Positions 53,278 to 62,683 are shown, numbered from the stretch's first letter. The stretch: DNA of 64,000 nucleotides from Micromonospora sp. MW-13 (GCF_003434305.1 NZ_QKKX01000022.1:1-64000); one strand, 5' to 3'. A program made the numbers and translations. Notes: a model not told the origin generated them from the sequence alone.

Positions 53278-55116
53278 TCAGCCCGCCCGGTCAGCCCGCC
53301 CGGGCCGGCCGATCAGCTGCGACTCGATCGGGGTCGGCGAGAGCAGCGCCCAGCGCAGCGTGCGCCCGTTCACCACCGCCACCATGTCCTCCCGGATCCG
53401 GGTCAGCCAGTCCGCCGACCCGCCGAGGCCGAGCGCGGCCCCGGCGAGCGTGGCCTCGGCGGGGCTCAGCGGTTGCAGCACGGCCAGGTCGGCCCGGCCC
53501 AACGGGTCGACGTCGGCCGGGGTGAGGTCGTCCCGAACCACCAGGGTGGAGCGCCAGGCCCGACCCGGCCCGGCGGCCGGGGGCATCGGACCGGCGTCCA
53601 CCACGAGCAGCAACGGCCGCAGTGCCGAGGCGGGGGCGCCGCCCACCGGCCGGCCGGGCGGCAGCACCGGGATCGGCCCGCCGGGCGCGCCGACGCCCCG
53701 GACGAACCGCTCCCACGCCCTCGGCCGGGTCGTCTGCACCGCCACCCGGGCACCCAGCGCCATCGCCCGCAACGCCACCAACTGCGCGGCGCGGACCCCG
53801 CCGACCAGCATCAACCGGGTGCCCTCCGGCCGGAACAGGCGGATCGTCACGGCCCCGCCCCGGCGGTTGGTGCCCACCATCAGCCCGGCCTCGCCGACCG
53901 GCAACTCCAGCGCGTCCAGGGCGGCGGCGTCGACGGCCGGGCCCGGGACCGCCGACGCGAGCGGCAACGTGCCGGCCAGCGCCGGGAGCTGCTGGCCGTC
54001 GAGCCGGTCCACCTCGCCGCCGGCCGAGTCCACCAGCCCCCGCAGGGTCTGCGCCGCCACCGACAGCTCGCCGGGCGTCCAGGCGGCCAGCCGTACGGTC
54101 AGCTCGGCCGGCGGGTCCGCGCCGCCGACGCCGGTGCGGGGCCCGACGCAGAGCGAGACCGTGGTCGCCGCCGCCGGCAGGACGAGCAGCCGGGGCACCA
54201 GCCGGCGCCCGCCGTCGGTGCGCACGTCCGGCCCGCGGCGCACCCGGAACGTGGTCTGCAACAGCGCCCCGGTCCGCACCGTCGGCCAGGACTCCAGCAC
54301 CGGGTCGCCGTCGTCGTGGTGGGCCAGGTCCGCCAGTACGCGCAGCGCGGCGTGCGTGCCGAGTGGGCGGGCGGTCACCGGCCCGAGCCGGCGGACGATC
54401 CGCCGGAGCACGCCGGAGAGGGCGATCCGCAGGTCCTCGTCGGTCCACCCGACGACACGCAGCACCCGGATGGCGAGCAGCGCCCGGTCCCGCCCGGCCA
54501 GCCGTCCCTCGGTGAGCTGCCGGTACGAGGTCGCCACCGTGCTGCCCCCGGCCGTGGTGGCCGGCGCGGGTGAGCCGCTGAACAGCAGTTGGAGCCGGAC
54601 CGGGGGCAGTTCCGGGGAGACCGGCGGCAGCAGCGTCGACGGCGCGGGCAGGCCACGGGGGCCGTCGCCGAGCAGGTCGCCCGGGTCGCCGATCTCCAGC
54701 ACGGCGGTCAGCCCGCCGGCGTCGTCGACCACCGCGGCCGGGCCGCCGGCCAGCTCCGCCGCGCGTACCGTCGCGCCGGGCGAGAGCAGCTCCAGCAGGG
54801 GGCCCGGGCCGGCGGCGGGCGTCGGGGCGCGCCGTCGCCAGAGATGGCCGACGGCGACGCCGAACCAGGTGAACAGCCAGCGGCCCCGAACCCGCACCCA
54901 CGCGCCCGCCAGCAGTGCCGCGGCCAGCAGCACGGCCGCCCCGGTCGCCACCGCGCCCCGGCCGACCGCCGCGGCGACCGCCGCCACCGCCACCTGAGCG
55001 GCGACCACCTGGCCGACCCGCGGCCCGGCCGGCGGTCGCGGGCCGGCGGCGGGGATCCACTGTGGTGGCAGCGGCTGCCGGTGCGCCGGCTGGGCCGGGG
55101 CCGTGCTGACCGTCAC
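53278..55116 (-). CDS. eccE: Type VII secretion protein EccE
   Basis: This 612-residue protein has two membrane helices near the N-terminus (AAQVAVAAVAAAVGRGAVA and VLLAAALLAGAWVRV), the EccE pattern RGRWLFTWFGVAVGHLWRRR, and a long cytoplasmic region (LSPGATVRAAELAGGPAAVV, WTDEDLRIALSGVLRRIVRR). EccE is the peripheral component of the ESX membrane complex. GTG 55116 follows GGGGAGG. The last codons lie in a 13-bp triple repeat of GCCCGCCCGGTCA type (53262-53299). It is divergent from the WXG100 genes. eccB, eccC and eccD are not in the window. Confidence 0.8.
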   Translation of the reverse strand: MTVSTAPAQPAHRQPLPPQWIPAAGPRPPAGPRVGQVVAAQVAVAAVAAAVGRGAVATGAAVLLAAALLAGAWVRVRGRWLFTWFGVAVGHLWRRRAPTPAAGPGPLLELLSPGATVRAAELAGGPAAVVDDAGGLTAVLEIGDPGDLLGDGPRGLPAPSTLLPPVSPELPPVRLQLLFSGSPAPATTAGGSTVATSYRQLTEGRLAGRDRALLAIRVLRVVGWTDEDLRIALSGVLRRIVRRLGPVTARPLGTHAALRVLADLAHHDDGDPVLESWPTVRTGALLQTTFRVRRGPDVRTDGGRRLVPRLLVLPAAATTVSLCVGPRTGVGGADPPAELTVRLAAWTPGELSVAAQTLRGLVDSAGGEVDRLDGQQLPALAGTLPLASAVPGPAVDAAALDALELPVGEAGLMVGTNRRGGAVTIRLFRPEGTRLMLVGGVRAAQLVALRAMALGARVAVQTTRPRAWERFVRGVGAPGGPIPVLPPGRPVGGAPASALRPLLLVVDAGPMPPAAGPGRAWRSTLVVRDDLTPADVDPLGRADLAVLQPLSPAEATLAGAALGLGGSADWLTRIREDMVAVVNGRTLRWALLSPTPIESQLIGRPGRADRAG

Positions 55117-55389
55117 CGCGCCTCCCCAGCGCTCACCCGGCGACGCCGGACGGAGCCACGGCGTCGGTGCGGCCGGTGCCGCAGCGTCATCGTATGACTC
55201 CGGCCCGACGTGGCGGGGCCCGTAGTTGTCCACAGGGGAGCGCACGGGGTAGCAGAACCGCCACCGGACGGCTACCGTCAGCGACGAGTTCGCTGAGCCC
55301 TTCACCCGCACCGGCGCCGCCCGCCGGCGAGGCGAGCGGCGCGTCCGCGCGGGCGCGGCCGACGGCCAGCCACCAATCGAGGAGACGAG
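55117..55389. promoter_or_regulatory. Divergent promoter region of the type VII locus
   Basis: This 273-bp gap lies between leftward eccE and the rightward WXG100 genes and must hold promoters for both. A -10-like TACCGT occurs near 55274. No gene is seen. Confidence 0.35.
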
Positions 55390-55719
55390 GTGACGTCCGG
55401 GGTGTCCCAGACCCAGGCAGAAGCCGCGGTGATGCAGCAGACCGCCGCGAAGTTCGAGCAGGTGGACCAGTCCCTGCAGGCCATGCTGACCGGCCTGCTG
55501 GCCGAGTTGGAGGTGTTGCAGCAGGCCTGGCGGGGCGCCGGTGGGCGTTCGTTCGAGCAGGTGAAGCAGCAATGGTCGCAGGACCAGGCGGCGTTGCAGC
55601 GGGCGCTGCGGGAGACCGCCTCCGCCATCCGCACCGCCGGCCAGCAGTACGACGCCTCCGACAGCGAGGCCGCCAGCCGGGTCGCCGGCACCAACCGCGG
55701 CATCCAGTTGCCGCTGTAG
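55390..55719 (+). CDS. WXG100 (EsxB/CFP-10-like) secreted protein
   Basis: This 109-residue helical hairpin protein has its W-x-G turn at WRG in LEVLQQAWRGAGGRSFEQVK (near residues 44-46), flanked by two long amphipathic helices. The C-terminal secretion motif YxxxD/E is met by YDASD. Such proteins form dimers with a partner and are exported folded by the ESX machine. The GTG start is preceded by GAGGAGACGAGG. The second WXG100 gene follows after 26 bp. Confidence 0.92.
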   Translation: MTSGVSQTQAEAAVMQQTAAKFEQVDQSLQAMLTGLLAELEVLQQAWRGAGGRSFEQVKQQWSQDQAALQRALRETASAIRTAGQQYDASDSEAASRVAGTNRGIQLPL

Positions 55720-55745
55720 CACCTTCCCGGAAAGGGGATCATCCG

Positions 55746-56039
55746 ATGGAGCACGGTGTGCTGGTCGTCAACTTCGCCGCCTTGCAGCAGGCCGGCGCGG
55801 ACATCCAGCGGGCGCTGAACACGCTGGACAACCAACTCGGGCAGCTCGAACGGGACGCCGCGCCGCTGGTGGCGGGCTGGGACGGCGAGGCCCGGCAGGC
55901 GTACGAGCAGCGCCAGGCCCGGTGGCGGTCCGCCTCGCAGGACCTCCAGGCGATGCTGCGCGACATCAAGCTCGCCGTCGACGACTCCGCGTCCGACTAC
56001 CTCGACACCGAGAAGCGGAACGTCAACCTGTTCCAGTGA
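55746..56039 (+). CDS. WXG100 (EsxA/ESAT-6-like) secreted protein
   Basis: This 97-residue protein has the WxG turn at WDG in PLVAGWDGEARQAYEQRQAR (near residue 43), helix-turn-helix symmetry, and a C-terminal YLDTE fitting the YxxxD/E export signal. It pairs with the preceding protein as a likely secreted heterodimer. ATG 55746 follows GGAAAGGGG. It ends before a short repeat-rich gap and the convergent mycP. Confidence 0.92.
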   Translation: MEHGVLVVNFAALQQAGADIQRALNTLDNQLGQLERDAAPLVAGWDGEARQAYEQRQARWRSASQDLQAMLRDIKLAVDDSASDYLDTEKRNVNLFQ

Positions 56040-56132
56040 GCCGTCCCCGGCGGCGTCCGACGGTAGTTCCGGGCACCGCCGGGACGGCCCCCGCGCGTCC
56101 GACGGTGCCCCGGTCCGTCCGGCGCGGTCCGA

Positions 56133-56206
56133 CGGCACCCGGGTCCGGCGGTGCTCCGGCTCGGCGGCACCCGGGTCCGGCTCGGCGGCACTCGGGTCCG
56201 GCTCGG
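56133..56206. repeat. 21-bp tandem repeat between convergent esx and mycP genes
   Basis: A unit of the form CGGCACCCGGGTCCGGCTCG plus G occurs at 56165-56185 and 56186-56206, with an interrupted copy from 56133 and a decayed one after 56207. The 200-bp gap shows no gene I can support, although short open frames cross it on both strands. Confidence 0.6.
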
Positions 56207-56240
56207 CGACACCTCGTCCGGCGGGGTGCCGGGTGGGGTC

Positions 56241-57593
56241 TCAGGGCGCCGGCCGCCACCGTCGACGCGCGGCCCGGGGGAGCACCACGGCCAGCAGCAC
56301 CACACCTGCCATGGCGGTGCCGGTGCCGGCGGCGACGGCCAGCGCCCGGTCCCGGGCCGCCGCGCGTCGGGCCTGCCGGGCGAGCAGGGCGGGATCGGGC
56401 CGGTCCGCCGGCAGCGCCCCGGCGCCCCGCTTCCGGCCAGCCGGGCCCGCGCCGGTCTCGGTCACCGCCCGGTACGGGTTGAGCACCCCGGCGCCGTACC
56501 CGTCGCCCGAGCCGTCACCCGGGGCCGGATCGGCCGTCGCCACGATCCGCTGCGACACCTCGGCGGCGGTCAACTCCGGCCGGTACTGCCGGACGAGCGC
56601 CGCCGTGGCCGCCACGAACGGGGCGGCGTAGCTGGTGCCCTCGACCCGGTGGTGCCCCTGCCCGGGCGCGGCCGTCAGCACCTCCCCGCCGGGGGCGACC
56701 AGGTCGACGTACGGGCCGACCTGTGAGAAGCCGGCCCGCCGGCCGTCGGGGCCGATCGCGCCCACCCCGAGCACCCCGTCGTAGGCGGCCGGGTACGGGC
56801 GCGGGTTCCCGCCATCGTGCAGGTTGCCGGCGGCGGCCACCACGACCACGTCCCGGGCCACCGCGTAGCGGACCGCCGCCCGGACGTCGGGATGGTCGGC
56901 GTACAGCACGAGGGAGAGATTGAGCACGTCGGCGTGGTGGTCGACGGCCCAGCGGATCGCCCGGGCGAAGTCCGCCGCGCCCACCGTCCGCCCCGCCTCG
57001 CGCCCCTCGACGACCTGCTGCTCGCTGACCCGCACCGGCAGGATCCGGGCGCGGGGGGCGAGCCCCTGGAACGCGACGCCGGCCCGCGGCATGGCGGCGA
57101 TGACGCTCGCCACGCCGGTGCCGTGCCCGGCGCAGTCCCGACCACCGTCGCCGCCCGGGTCGAGGAAGTCGGCCCCGTCGAGGACCCGGCCGGCCAGTTG
57201 CGCGTGCCGCCGGTCGACCCCGGAGTCGATCACCGCGACGGTGATCCCGGCCCCGGTGGCCAGGGCGGCGAGCCGCTCGGGGGCGTACCGGAGCTGGGGC
57301 CAGGGGGTGGCCGCGACCGGCCGGACGGGCGCGAGCGGGGTGGCGCACCCCGGCGTCGCCGCGCGGGCCGCGGCCACCGGGCCGACCGGGCCCGGAGAGC
57401 CCGCCGGGTCAGGTCTGTTCGCCGCGCCGACCGGCCCGGCCGCGCGGGGGCTGCCCGCACCCCCCGGGTCGACGGTGCCGGGCCGGTCCGGCGTGGGCCA
57501 CGGGTCGGCCGCGCGCGTCGGGGCGGCGGGCAGCACGGTCAGCATGGCCACCGCCGCGGCGGCGAGGATCGGGCGCGCGGTGGGCCGGGGCAT
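56241..57593 (-). CDS. mycP: Mycosin-type S8 serine protease
   Basis: This 450-residue subtilase has a signal peptide (MPRPTARPILAAAAVAMLTV ending PTRAA) and a Pro/Gly-rich stretch. The catalytic triad is Asp in AVIDSGVDRRHA, His in CAGHGTGVASVIA and Ser in VEGTSYAAPFVAATA, with the oxyanion Asn in AAAGNLHDGG. A C-terminal membrane helix (TGTAMAGVVLLAVVL) anchors it. MycP proteases are part of ESX systems, stabilise the complex and process some substrates. It is convergent with the WXG100 genes and divergent from the giant SseB-domain gene. Confidence 0.92.
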   Translation of the reverse strand: MPRPTARPILAAAAVAMLTVLPAAPTRAADPWPTPDRPGTVDPGGAGSPRAAGPVGAANRPDPAGSPGPVGPVAAARAATPGCATPLAPVRPVAATPWPQLRYAPERLAALATGAGITVAVIDSGVDRRHAQLAGRVLDGADFLDPGGDGGRDCAGHGTGVASVIAAMPRAGVAFQGLAPRARILPVRVSEQQVVEGREAGRTVGAADFARAIRWAVDHHADVLNLSLVLYADHPDVRAAVRYAVARDVVVVAAAGNLHDGGNPRPYPAAYDGVLGVGAIGPDGRRAGFSQVGPYVDLVAPGGEVLTAAPGQGHHRVEGTSYAAPFVAATAALVRQYRPELTAAEVSQRIVATADPAPGDGSGDGYGAGVLNPYRAVTETGAGPAGRKRGAGALPADRPDPALLARQARRAAARDRALAVAAGTGTAMAGVVLLAVVLPRAARRRWRPAP

Positions 57594-57745
57594 CGATCGC
57601 CTCCGTATCGTGTCGGCTCCGGAACAGGATGTTAGTCCTGTCGGGATCGGTCGGCGGGGCGTCGCCGGCCAGCCATTGTGATCTTGTTACCACCTTGTAG
57701 GTTGTACGCGATGCCTATGGCCTGTTCGCGGGAGGAGAGGTGGCC

Positions 57746-60700
57746 GTGACCGACTGGGAGCCGGCTACCGAGGCCGAAGCGGCGATGCGGGACGCGCTCC
57801 GCGCCAACGACCAGGAGCTCTACTTCCGCGTCCTGGCCCGCACCGAGCTGCTGCTGCCGGTCTCCGCGCAGGCGCTGTCCGGGCAGGCCCCGATGGGCTG
57901 GGGGACCTGGACCACGGGTGGCCGCACGCACGTGCTGGCGTTCACCTCGTCCGCCGCGTTGCAGGCCTGCCTGGGCGGGGCCCCGGCGGCCAGCCGCCGC
58001 AGCGCGTACGCCGACCTCGCCGTCGACTGGCCCAACCACGAGTGGTGGCTGGCGGTCAACCCGGGCCTGCCCATCGAGGGGTATCTTCCCGCCTGGTTCG
58101 TCTCCCAACTGTCCCGGGGCGACGTGCGGCTGCCCGGCCGCACCATGGGCGCCCGGGCCCGCCTGGAGCGCGCGGAGAACGTCGCCAGGACCAGGGCCAC
58201 CGCAGTGGTCCCGGGCCGGGACGCCCCGATGTCGCCGGTGCCAAACCCGTCGGAGCCTGCGGTGGCGGGACCGCCGCCGGGCCGCCCCACGACCGAGCCG
58301 TACGTCGCCGAGGCGCCCACCGCGCCGCTGGCCGCCGCGCCCCCGGCCATCGTTCCGCTGACCACCGTGCCGCCGGAGCCGGTCTCACCCGGGCCGTCGT
58401 TCCGGTCGTCCGGCGGGGCGGGCGAGCCCGCAGCCGGTGCGCCGTACCGGCCGGGAGACGTGGACGGCCGACCTGGCCCCGCCGCGGCCGACGGGCCGAA
58501 CGGCGTCGACCCGGCGCCGGCCGGGTCGGCGTGGCTGAACGTCTCCCGGCGGCGGACGCCCGAGGCGCCCCCCGCGGGTGAGGTGGAGGGCGGGGGCGGC
58601 AACGGCCGGCCCAGCGAGCCGGCGGCCCCGCCCATCCCTCCCGCCTCCTTCTTCGAGCCGGCGTCCGGCCGCAGCCGGGCCGCCCGGCCGCTCGGCGAGT
58701 CCCGTCGTCCCGCTGAGCGGGCCGCCCCGCCGTCCCGGTTCACCGGAGGAAGCCAGCCCTTCCCCCGGCGGCGTCCGGCCTCGGATCCGGTCACCGAGCA
58801 ACCGCCGCACGCCTTCCACCCCGCCGCCGCGGAGCCGTCGACGGTGGCGTTCCCGCCCGCCGGTGCGGTCCCGTCCGCGCCGCAGCCCGAGCCGTTCCGC
58901 CCGGGTGGTGGCGGCCCGGAGGAGGTGACTCGGGCGTTCCGCCCGGGTGGTGGCGGCCCGGAGGAGGTGACTCGGGCGTTCCGCCCCGGTGGTGCCGGCC
59001 CGGAGGAGGTGACCCGGGCGCTCCGACCCGCTGACGTCGGGCCCGAGGAGCGGACGCAGGCCCTGCGTACCGGGGCAGTCGACCCCGGGGAGGCCACCCG
59101 CGCGTTCCGGCCCGGGGAGGCGACCTCACCCCGTCCCGGCCCCGCCGGTGCCGACGACCGCACCCAGGCCCTGCGTCCCGGCGGCGCGCCGCCGGAGCCG
59201 ACCCGGACGTCGCCGCAGGCGGAGCCGACTCAGGCGTTCCGGCCCGTCGCGCCGGGCGACGAGCCGACCCGTCCCTTCGGCGTGCCCGGTGGCGCGCTGG
59301 CGGCCGAGCCGACCCGTCCCCTCGGCCTGGCCGGTGGGGAGGAGCCGACCCGTCCCCTCGGCCCGGCCGGTGGGGAGGAGCCGACCCGTCCCATCGGGGC
59401 CGACGGCGGCGGCCTGCCACGTCGTCGACCCGGGGCCGGCGCGGCCCAGGCGTTCCCGCGTCCCCGCCCTGGTGCGGACGGCGAGGAGCCCGCCCGGTCC
59501 CCTGCGGAGCAACCCGCCGCCGCACCCGTCGAGCAGGAGGCGGAGGAGCTGCCGACGTCGGCGGTGGAGCCGGTCTCCGGGCCGCCCGCCTCCCGCCGTT
59601 CCTTCTCGCCCATCGTCATCGAGGGCACCATCATCGAGGCGCGGGACCTGCCGGCGACCGAGCCGGCCACCGGGTCGGGCGTCGCCCCCGGCCCGTCCCC
59701 CCTCGGCGGCATTCCGACGTCGACGCCCGACCTCGGCGGGCTCGATCCGGTGCCCGAACTCGACCGGATCGACCCGGTCTCCGATCTCGGTTGGCCCGCA
59801 CCGCCGTCCGTTCCCGACCACGGCCCCCCGGATCCGAGCCAGGGTGGCCACGGCCCGACCCGGGGCGACCTTGACCCGGGGCAGGGCGTACCGGTACCGC
59901 CCGGTGCCCCGGTGGAGGCCGGCGCGGTCTCCGGACCGCCCGCCCCGGACGAGCCGGGCCCGACGGCCCTGCTGTTCACCCCGTCGACGCCGTCCGCGCC
60001 GGACCCGTCGGTCGGGTCGCTGTTCCGCCCGGCCGCCTCCGGTCACGTCGACCCCGGGCCGGCCGTGGATCCCGCGCCGGCCGTGGACCCCGTGCCGGCC
60101 GTGGACCCCGTGCCGGCCGTGGATCCCGGGCCGGGCGTGGACCCCGTGCCCGACGTCGACGCCGTGTCGGCCGAGCCGGTGCCCGCCCCGTCGGCCACCG
60201 GGGAGCCGGGCCCGGCGGGAGCCGGGGAGCCGGTGGCGGCGCGGGAGCCGGAGCCGGCGGCGACCGCCCCGGCGGCCGACTTCCAGCCGGCGAACGAGGT
60301 GGAGGAGGACCTGCTCACCGCCGCCGGTACCGGCAGCACCGACAGCTTCCTCTCCACGCTGTTGCTGGCCCGGGTGCTGCTGCCGGTGGCACCCGACTCG
60401 GCGCCCGACAGCCGGCCGGGGGACCCGGGCTTCGTCTGGCGAACCGAGCGGCTGGACGGCGAGACGTACGTCGTGGTGCACACCTCCCCGGAGCGGCTGG
60501 CCGACCACGTCGCCGAGCCGGTGGAGACGGTACGGGTCAAGTTCGTCCAGCTCATCCGCCGCTGGCCCGACGAGGCCTGGTCGTTCGCGGTGAACCCGAA
60601 CACGCCGGTCGGCGCGAAGCTGCCCGGTGGGGAGATCGTGGCGCTGGCCAACTGGGCCGCCGAGGTGGGGCTCGGCGACGACGCCGGGAGCGAGCCGGAG

Positions 60701-61255
60701 CCCGGGCCGCAGCCGGCCGCCGAGCCGTCCACGGGTGCCGCCCGGCACGTCCCACCGCCCGTGGACCCGAACCTGCCGGTGGTGATGCAGAAGGCGGTCG
60801 CCCCGAGCCAGCTCACCTACTACCTGGAGCGCGGCTACGACCGGGTCTCCGGCTTCGTGCACCGGGCCAACGAACTGGCTCACCTGAACACCCCCGCCCA
60901 ACTGCACGACGCGCTGGGTCTCGGGTACCCGGAATCGCCGTTCTCCCGGGACGCCGCGCAGATCTACGTGCTGCGCTGGCCGGCGCACCGGCCGAGCCTC
61001 TACCGGATCCCGTACGGCGGGCAGAACGAGGGCGCCATGCGGGCCATGGAGGGCTGGGTCATCGAGCGCCCACCGTTCCGGGGCAACGGCTTCGCCCCGG
61101 GCGACAGCAGCGACGTGGTGGCGGAGTTCAAGGTGGACAGCGCCCGGCTGCCGCACGGCGCGGAGCTGTGGCGGATCGGCGCGGACGGCACCGAGCGGAT
61201 GGTCGCGATCCTGGACACCGACGCCCTGCTCTGGCGACAGGTCGGTGAGTCCTGA
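57746..61255 (+). CDS. Giant SseB-domain type VII-associated protein with repeat linker
   Basis: This ~1169-residue protein has an SseB-like domain at ~1-140 (LYFRVLARTELLLPV, DLAVDWPNHEWWLAVNPGLP). A disordered Pro/Ala/Gly linker of ~700 residues includes a 42-bp/14-residue repeat (FRPGGGGPEEVTRA) from ~383 and a VDPxPA repeat from ~770. A second SseB-like domain lies at ~845-980 (VLLPVAPDSAP, FVQLIRRWPDEAWSFAVNPN). The final ~160 residues I do not recognise (YYLERGYDRVSGFVHRANEL, LYRIPYGGQNEGAMRAMEGW). GTG 57746 is preferred to 57740 for spacing from GGAGGA. It overlaps the next gene by one base (TGATG). Confidence 0.82.
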   Translation: MTDWEPATEAEAAMRDALRANDQELYFRVLARTELLLPVSAQALSGQAPMGWGTWTTGGRTHVLAFTSSAALQACLGGAPAASRRSAYADLAVDWPNHEWWLAVNPGLPIEGYLPAWFVSQLSRGDVRLPGRTMGARARLERAENVARTRATAVVPGRDAPMSPVPNPSEPAVAGPPPGRPTTEPYVAEAPTAPLAAAPPAIVPLTTVPPEPVSPGPSFRSSGGAGEPAAGAPYRPGDVDGRPGPAAADGPNGVDPAPAGSAWLNVSRRRTPEAPPAGEVEGGGGNGRPSEPAAPPIPPASFFEPASGRSRAARPLGESRRPAERAAPPSRFTGGSQPFPRRRPASDPVTEQPPHAFHPAAAEPSTVAFPPAGAVPSAPQPEPFRPGGGGPEEVTRAFRPGGGGPEEVTRAFRPGGAGPEEVTRALRPADVGPEERTQALRTGAVDPGEATRAFRPGEATSPRPGPAGADDRTQALRPGGAPPEPTRTSPQAEPTQAFRPVAPGDEPTRPFGVPGGALAAEPTRPLGLAGGEEPTRPLGPAGGEEPTRPIGADGGGLPRRRPGAGAAQAFPRPRPGADGEEPARSPAEQPAAAPVEQEAEELPTSAVEPVSGPPASRRSFSPIVIEGTIIEARDLPATEPATGSGVAPGPSPLGGIPTSTPDLGGLDPVPELDRIDPVSDLGWPAPPSVPDHGPPDPSQGGHGPTRGDLDPGQGVPVPPGAPVEAGAVSGPPAPDEPGPTALLFTPSTPSAPDPSVGSLFRPAASGHVDPGPAVDPAPAVDPVPAVDPVPAVDPGPGVDPVPDVDAVSAEPVPAPSATGEPGPAGAGEPVAAREPEPAATAPAADFQPANEVEEDLLTAAGTGSTDSFLSTLLLARVLLPVAPDSAPDSRPGDPGFVWRTERLDGETYVVVHTSPERLADHVAEPVETVRVKFVQLIRRWPDEAWSFAVNPNTPVGAKLPGGEIVALANWAAEVGLGDDAGSEPEPGPQPAAEPSTGAARHVPPPVDPNLPVVMQKAVAPSQLTYYLERGYDRVSGFVHRANELAHLNTPAQLHDALGLGYPESPFSRDAAQIYVLRWPAHRPSLYRIPYGGQNEGAMRAMEGWVIERPPFRGNGFAPGDSSDVVAEFKVDSARLPHGAELWRIGADGTERMVAILDTDALLWRQVGES

Positions 61256-61617
61256 TGCGCGACGGCTACGTGGCCCGCTGGGGCGGGCGGGAGTACCAGG
61301 CCAGCCCGGACGGTGACGACGTCCGGCTGTACCAGCCGGAGCCCGGCGACGGGTTCGAGGAGATCCGCCCGGGCCGGTACGTCCGGGTGCTCCCGGCGGC
61401 CGAGATCGACGAGCTGGCGTACGTCCGGACCACCTGCACCTGGCAGGGGCAGCCGTTCATCGTGCTGGCCGAGCACGACGGCTGGCTGCGGGTGGAGTAC
61501 ACCGGCGGGCGCTGGCCGGTGGCCCGGGCGATGGGGCTGGAGGTCTTCGACTTCGGGGTGTACCAGGGCTGGGCCCCGGCCCGTGAGGTCGCCGACCTGC
61601 GCGAGCAGCGCCTCTGA
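61255..61617 (+). CDS. Small acidic protein coupled to the giant SseB-domain gene
   Basis: This 120-residue protein is acidic and beta-rich (GYVARWGGREYQASPDGDDV, PAAEIDELAYVRTTCTWQGQ, VYQGWAPAREVADLR). Its ATG overlaps the upstream TGA by one base, so synthesis is tied to the giant protein. It has no signal peptide or membrane segment. I do not know a function. The arrangement would suit an immunity protein or a chaperone for the C-terminal domain of its partner. Confidence 0.75.
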   Translation: MRDGYVARWGGREYQASPDGDDVRLYQPEPGDGFEEIRPGRYVRVLPAAEIDELAYVRTTCTWQGQPFIVLAEHDGWLRVEYTGGRWPVARAMGLEVFDFGVYQGWAPAREVADLREQRL

Positions 61618-61675
61618 CAGCGCGGACGGGGAAGCGGGTCGCCCGCTGACTCAGCCGCTGCCTGACTTCCGCCGG

Positions 61676-62608
61676 TCAGGACTTGGCCCAGCGCAGGATC
61701 TCGCCGAGCACCACGTCCCGGGCCTCGACGTGCGGGAAGTGCCCGACGTCGTCCAGCAGTCGCCACTCGTAGGGGGCCACCACGTACCGGCCGGAGCCCT
61801 GGGCGGTACGCGGCAGGGAGGCGGTGTCCAGCGCGCCGTGAAGCTGGAGCGTCGGGGTGATCAGGGGCTTCTGCATCAGCCGGACGAACCGGTAGCCGTG
61901 CAGTCGCAGCACCGACCGGAACGCCCACCGGTAGCCCTCCAGGGCGCAGAAGGCGGCCTGCGGGATCCGCATCGCCTCCCGGCAGCGCTCGGCGTACGCG
62001 GCGAAGTCCGGACCGTCCACCCAGCGCGGCCCGCCCCAGCGGCGCAGCACCTCCTCGACGGCCGCCGCTTCGTCGCGGGTCAGCACGTGCTCGTAGCGGG
62101 GGAGTTGGAACCGCAGGGTCGGCGTCGAGGCGGCGAACTGGCCGCGCGGGTCGGCGAAGATCGCCGCCCGCAGCCGGAGCGGGTGCGGGGCACCGAGCAC
62201 CACCAGCCGGCGGACCAGCGACGGGTGGAACGAGGCGACGGTCCAGGCGATCAGGCCGCCGGCCCCGGTGCCCACCACGGTGGCGGAACGCTCGCCGAGG
62301 CCGCGGATCAGGCCGGCGACGTCGGCGGCGAGGGTGTAGCCGTCGTACCCGCGCGGGGGCTTGTCGCTGGCGCCGTAGCCGCGCAGGTCGACCGCGACCG
62401 CCCGGAAACCCGCGTCGGCCACCGCGGGGAGGATGTCGTGCCATGCCCACCAGTGCTCGGGAAAGCCGTGCAGGAAGAGGACCATCGGGCCGGTGCCGGC
62501 CTCGACCACGTGGAAGCGGCTGCCGTTCGCGCCGACGAACCGGTGCGTCCACGGCCCCTCGGTGAGGACACAGGTCTCGTCGACGGCCCCGCCACGCTGC
62601 TCGGTCAT
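61676..62608 (-). CDS. Alpha/beta hydrolase of the epoxide-hydrolase type with an altered nucleophile site
   Basis: This 310-residue protein has the fold markers LFLHGFPEHWWAWHDILPAV (HGxP oxyanion loop), AVDLRGYGASDKPPRGYDGY, a lid domain, LQLHGALDT (acid) and LLDDVGHFPHVEA (catalytic His). The nucleophile elbow, normally GHDWGG or GxSxG, reads VVGTGAGGLIAW, so the Asp/Ser position is Gly. It may be catalytically inactive or use another chemistry. ATG 62608 is chosen; an in-frame GTG lies two codons upstream. Confidence 0.82.
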   Translation of the reverse strand: MTEQRGGAVDETCVLTEGPWTHRFVGANGSRFHVVEAGTGPMVLFLHGFPEHWWAWHDILPAVADAGFRAVAVDLRGYGASDKPPRGYDGYTLAADVAGLIRGLGERSATVVGTGAGGLIAWTVASFHPSLVRRLVVLGAPHPLRLRAAIFADPRGQFAASTPTLRFQLPRYEHVLTRDEAAAVEEVLRRWGGPRWVDGPDFAAYAERCREAMRIPQAAFCALEGYRWAFRSVLRLHGYRFVRLMQKPLITPTLQLHGALDTASLPRTAQGSGRYVVAPYEWRLLDDVGHFPHVEARDVVLGEILRWAKS

Positions 62609-62683
62609 GACCACAGCCTATGACGCTGGCGCTCCCACCCGTCCCGGCGTTCGGGGCGGCCGGCGGGGGCCGGGGTGAAAAGG

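Noticed and set aside
56023..56305. Small reverse-strand gene in the repeat-rich gap between esx and mycP
   Set aside because: The frame is made of Arg/Pro/Gly codons from the 21-bp repeats, has no ribosome site, and overlaps mycP.
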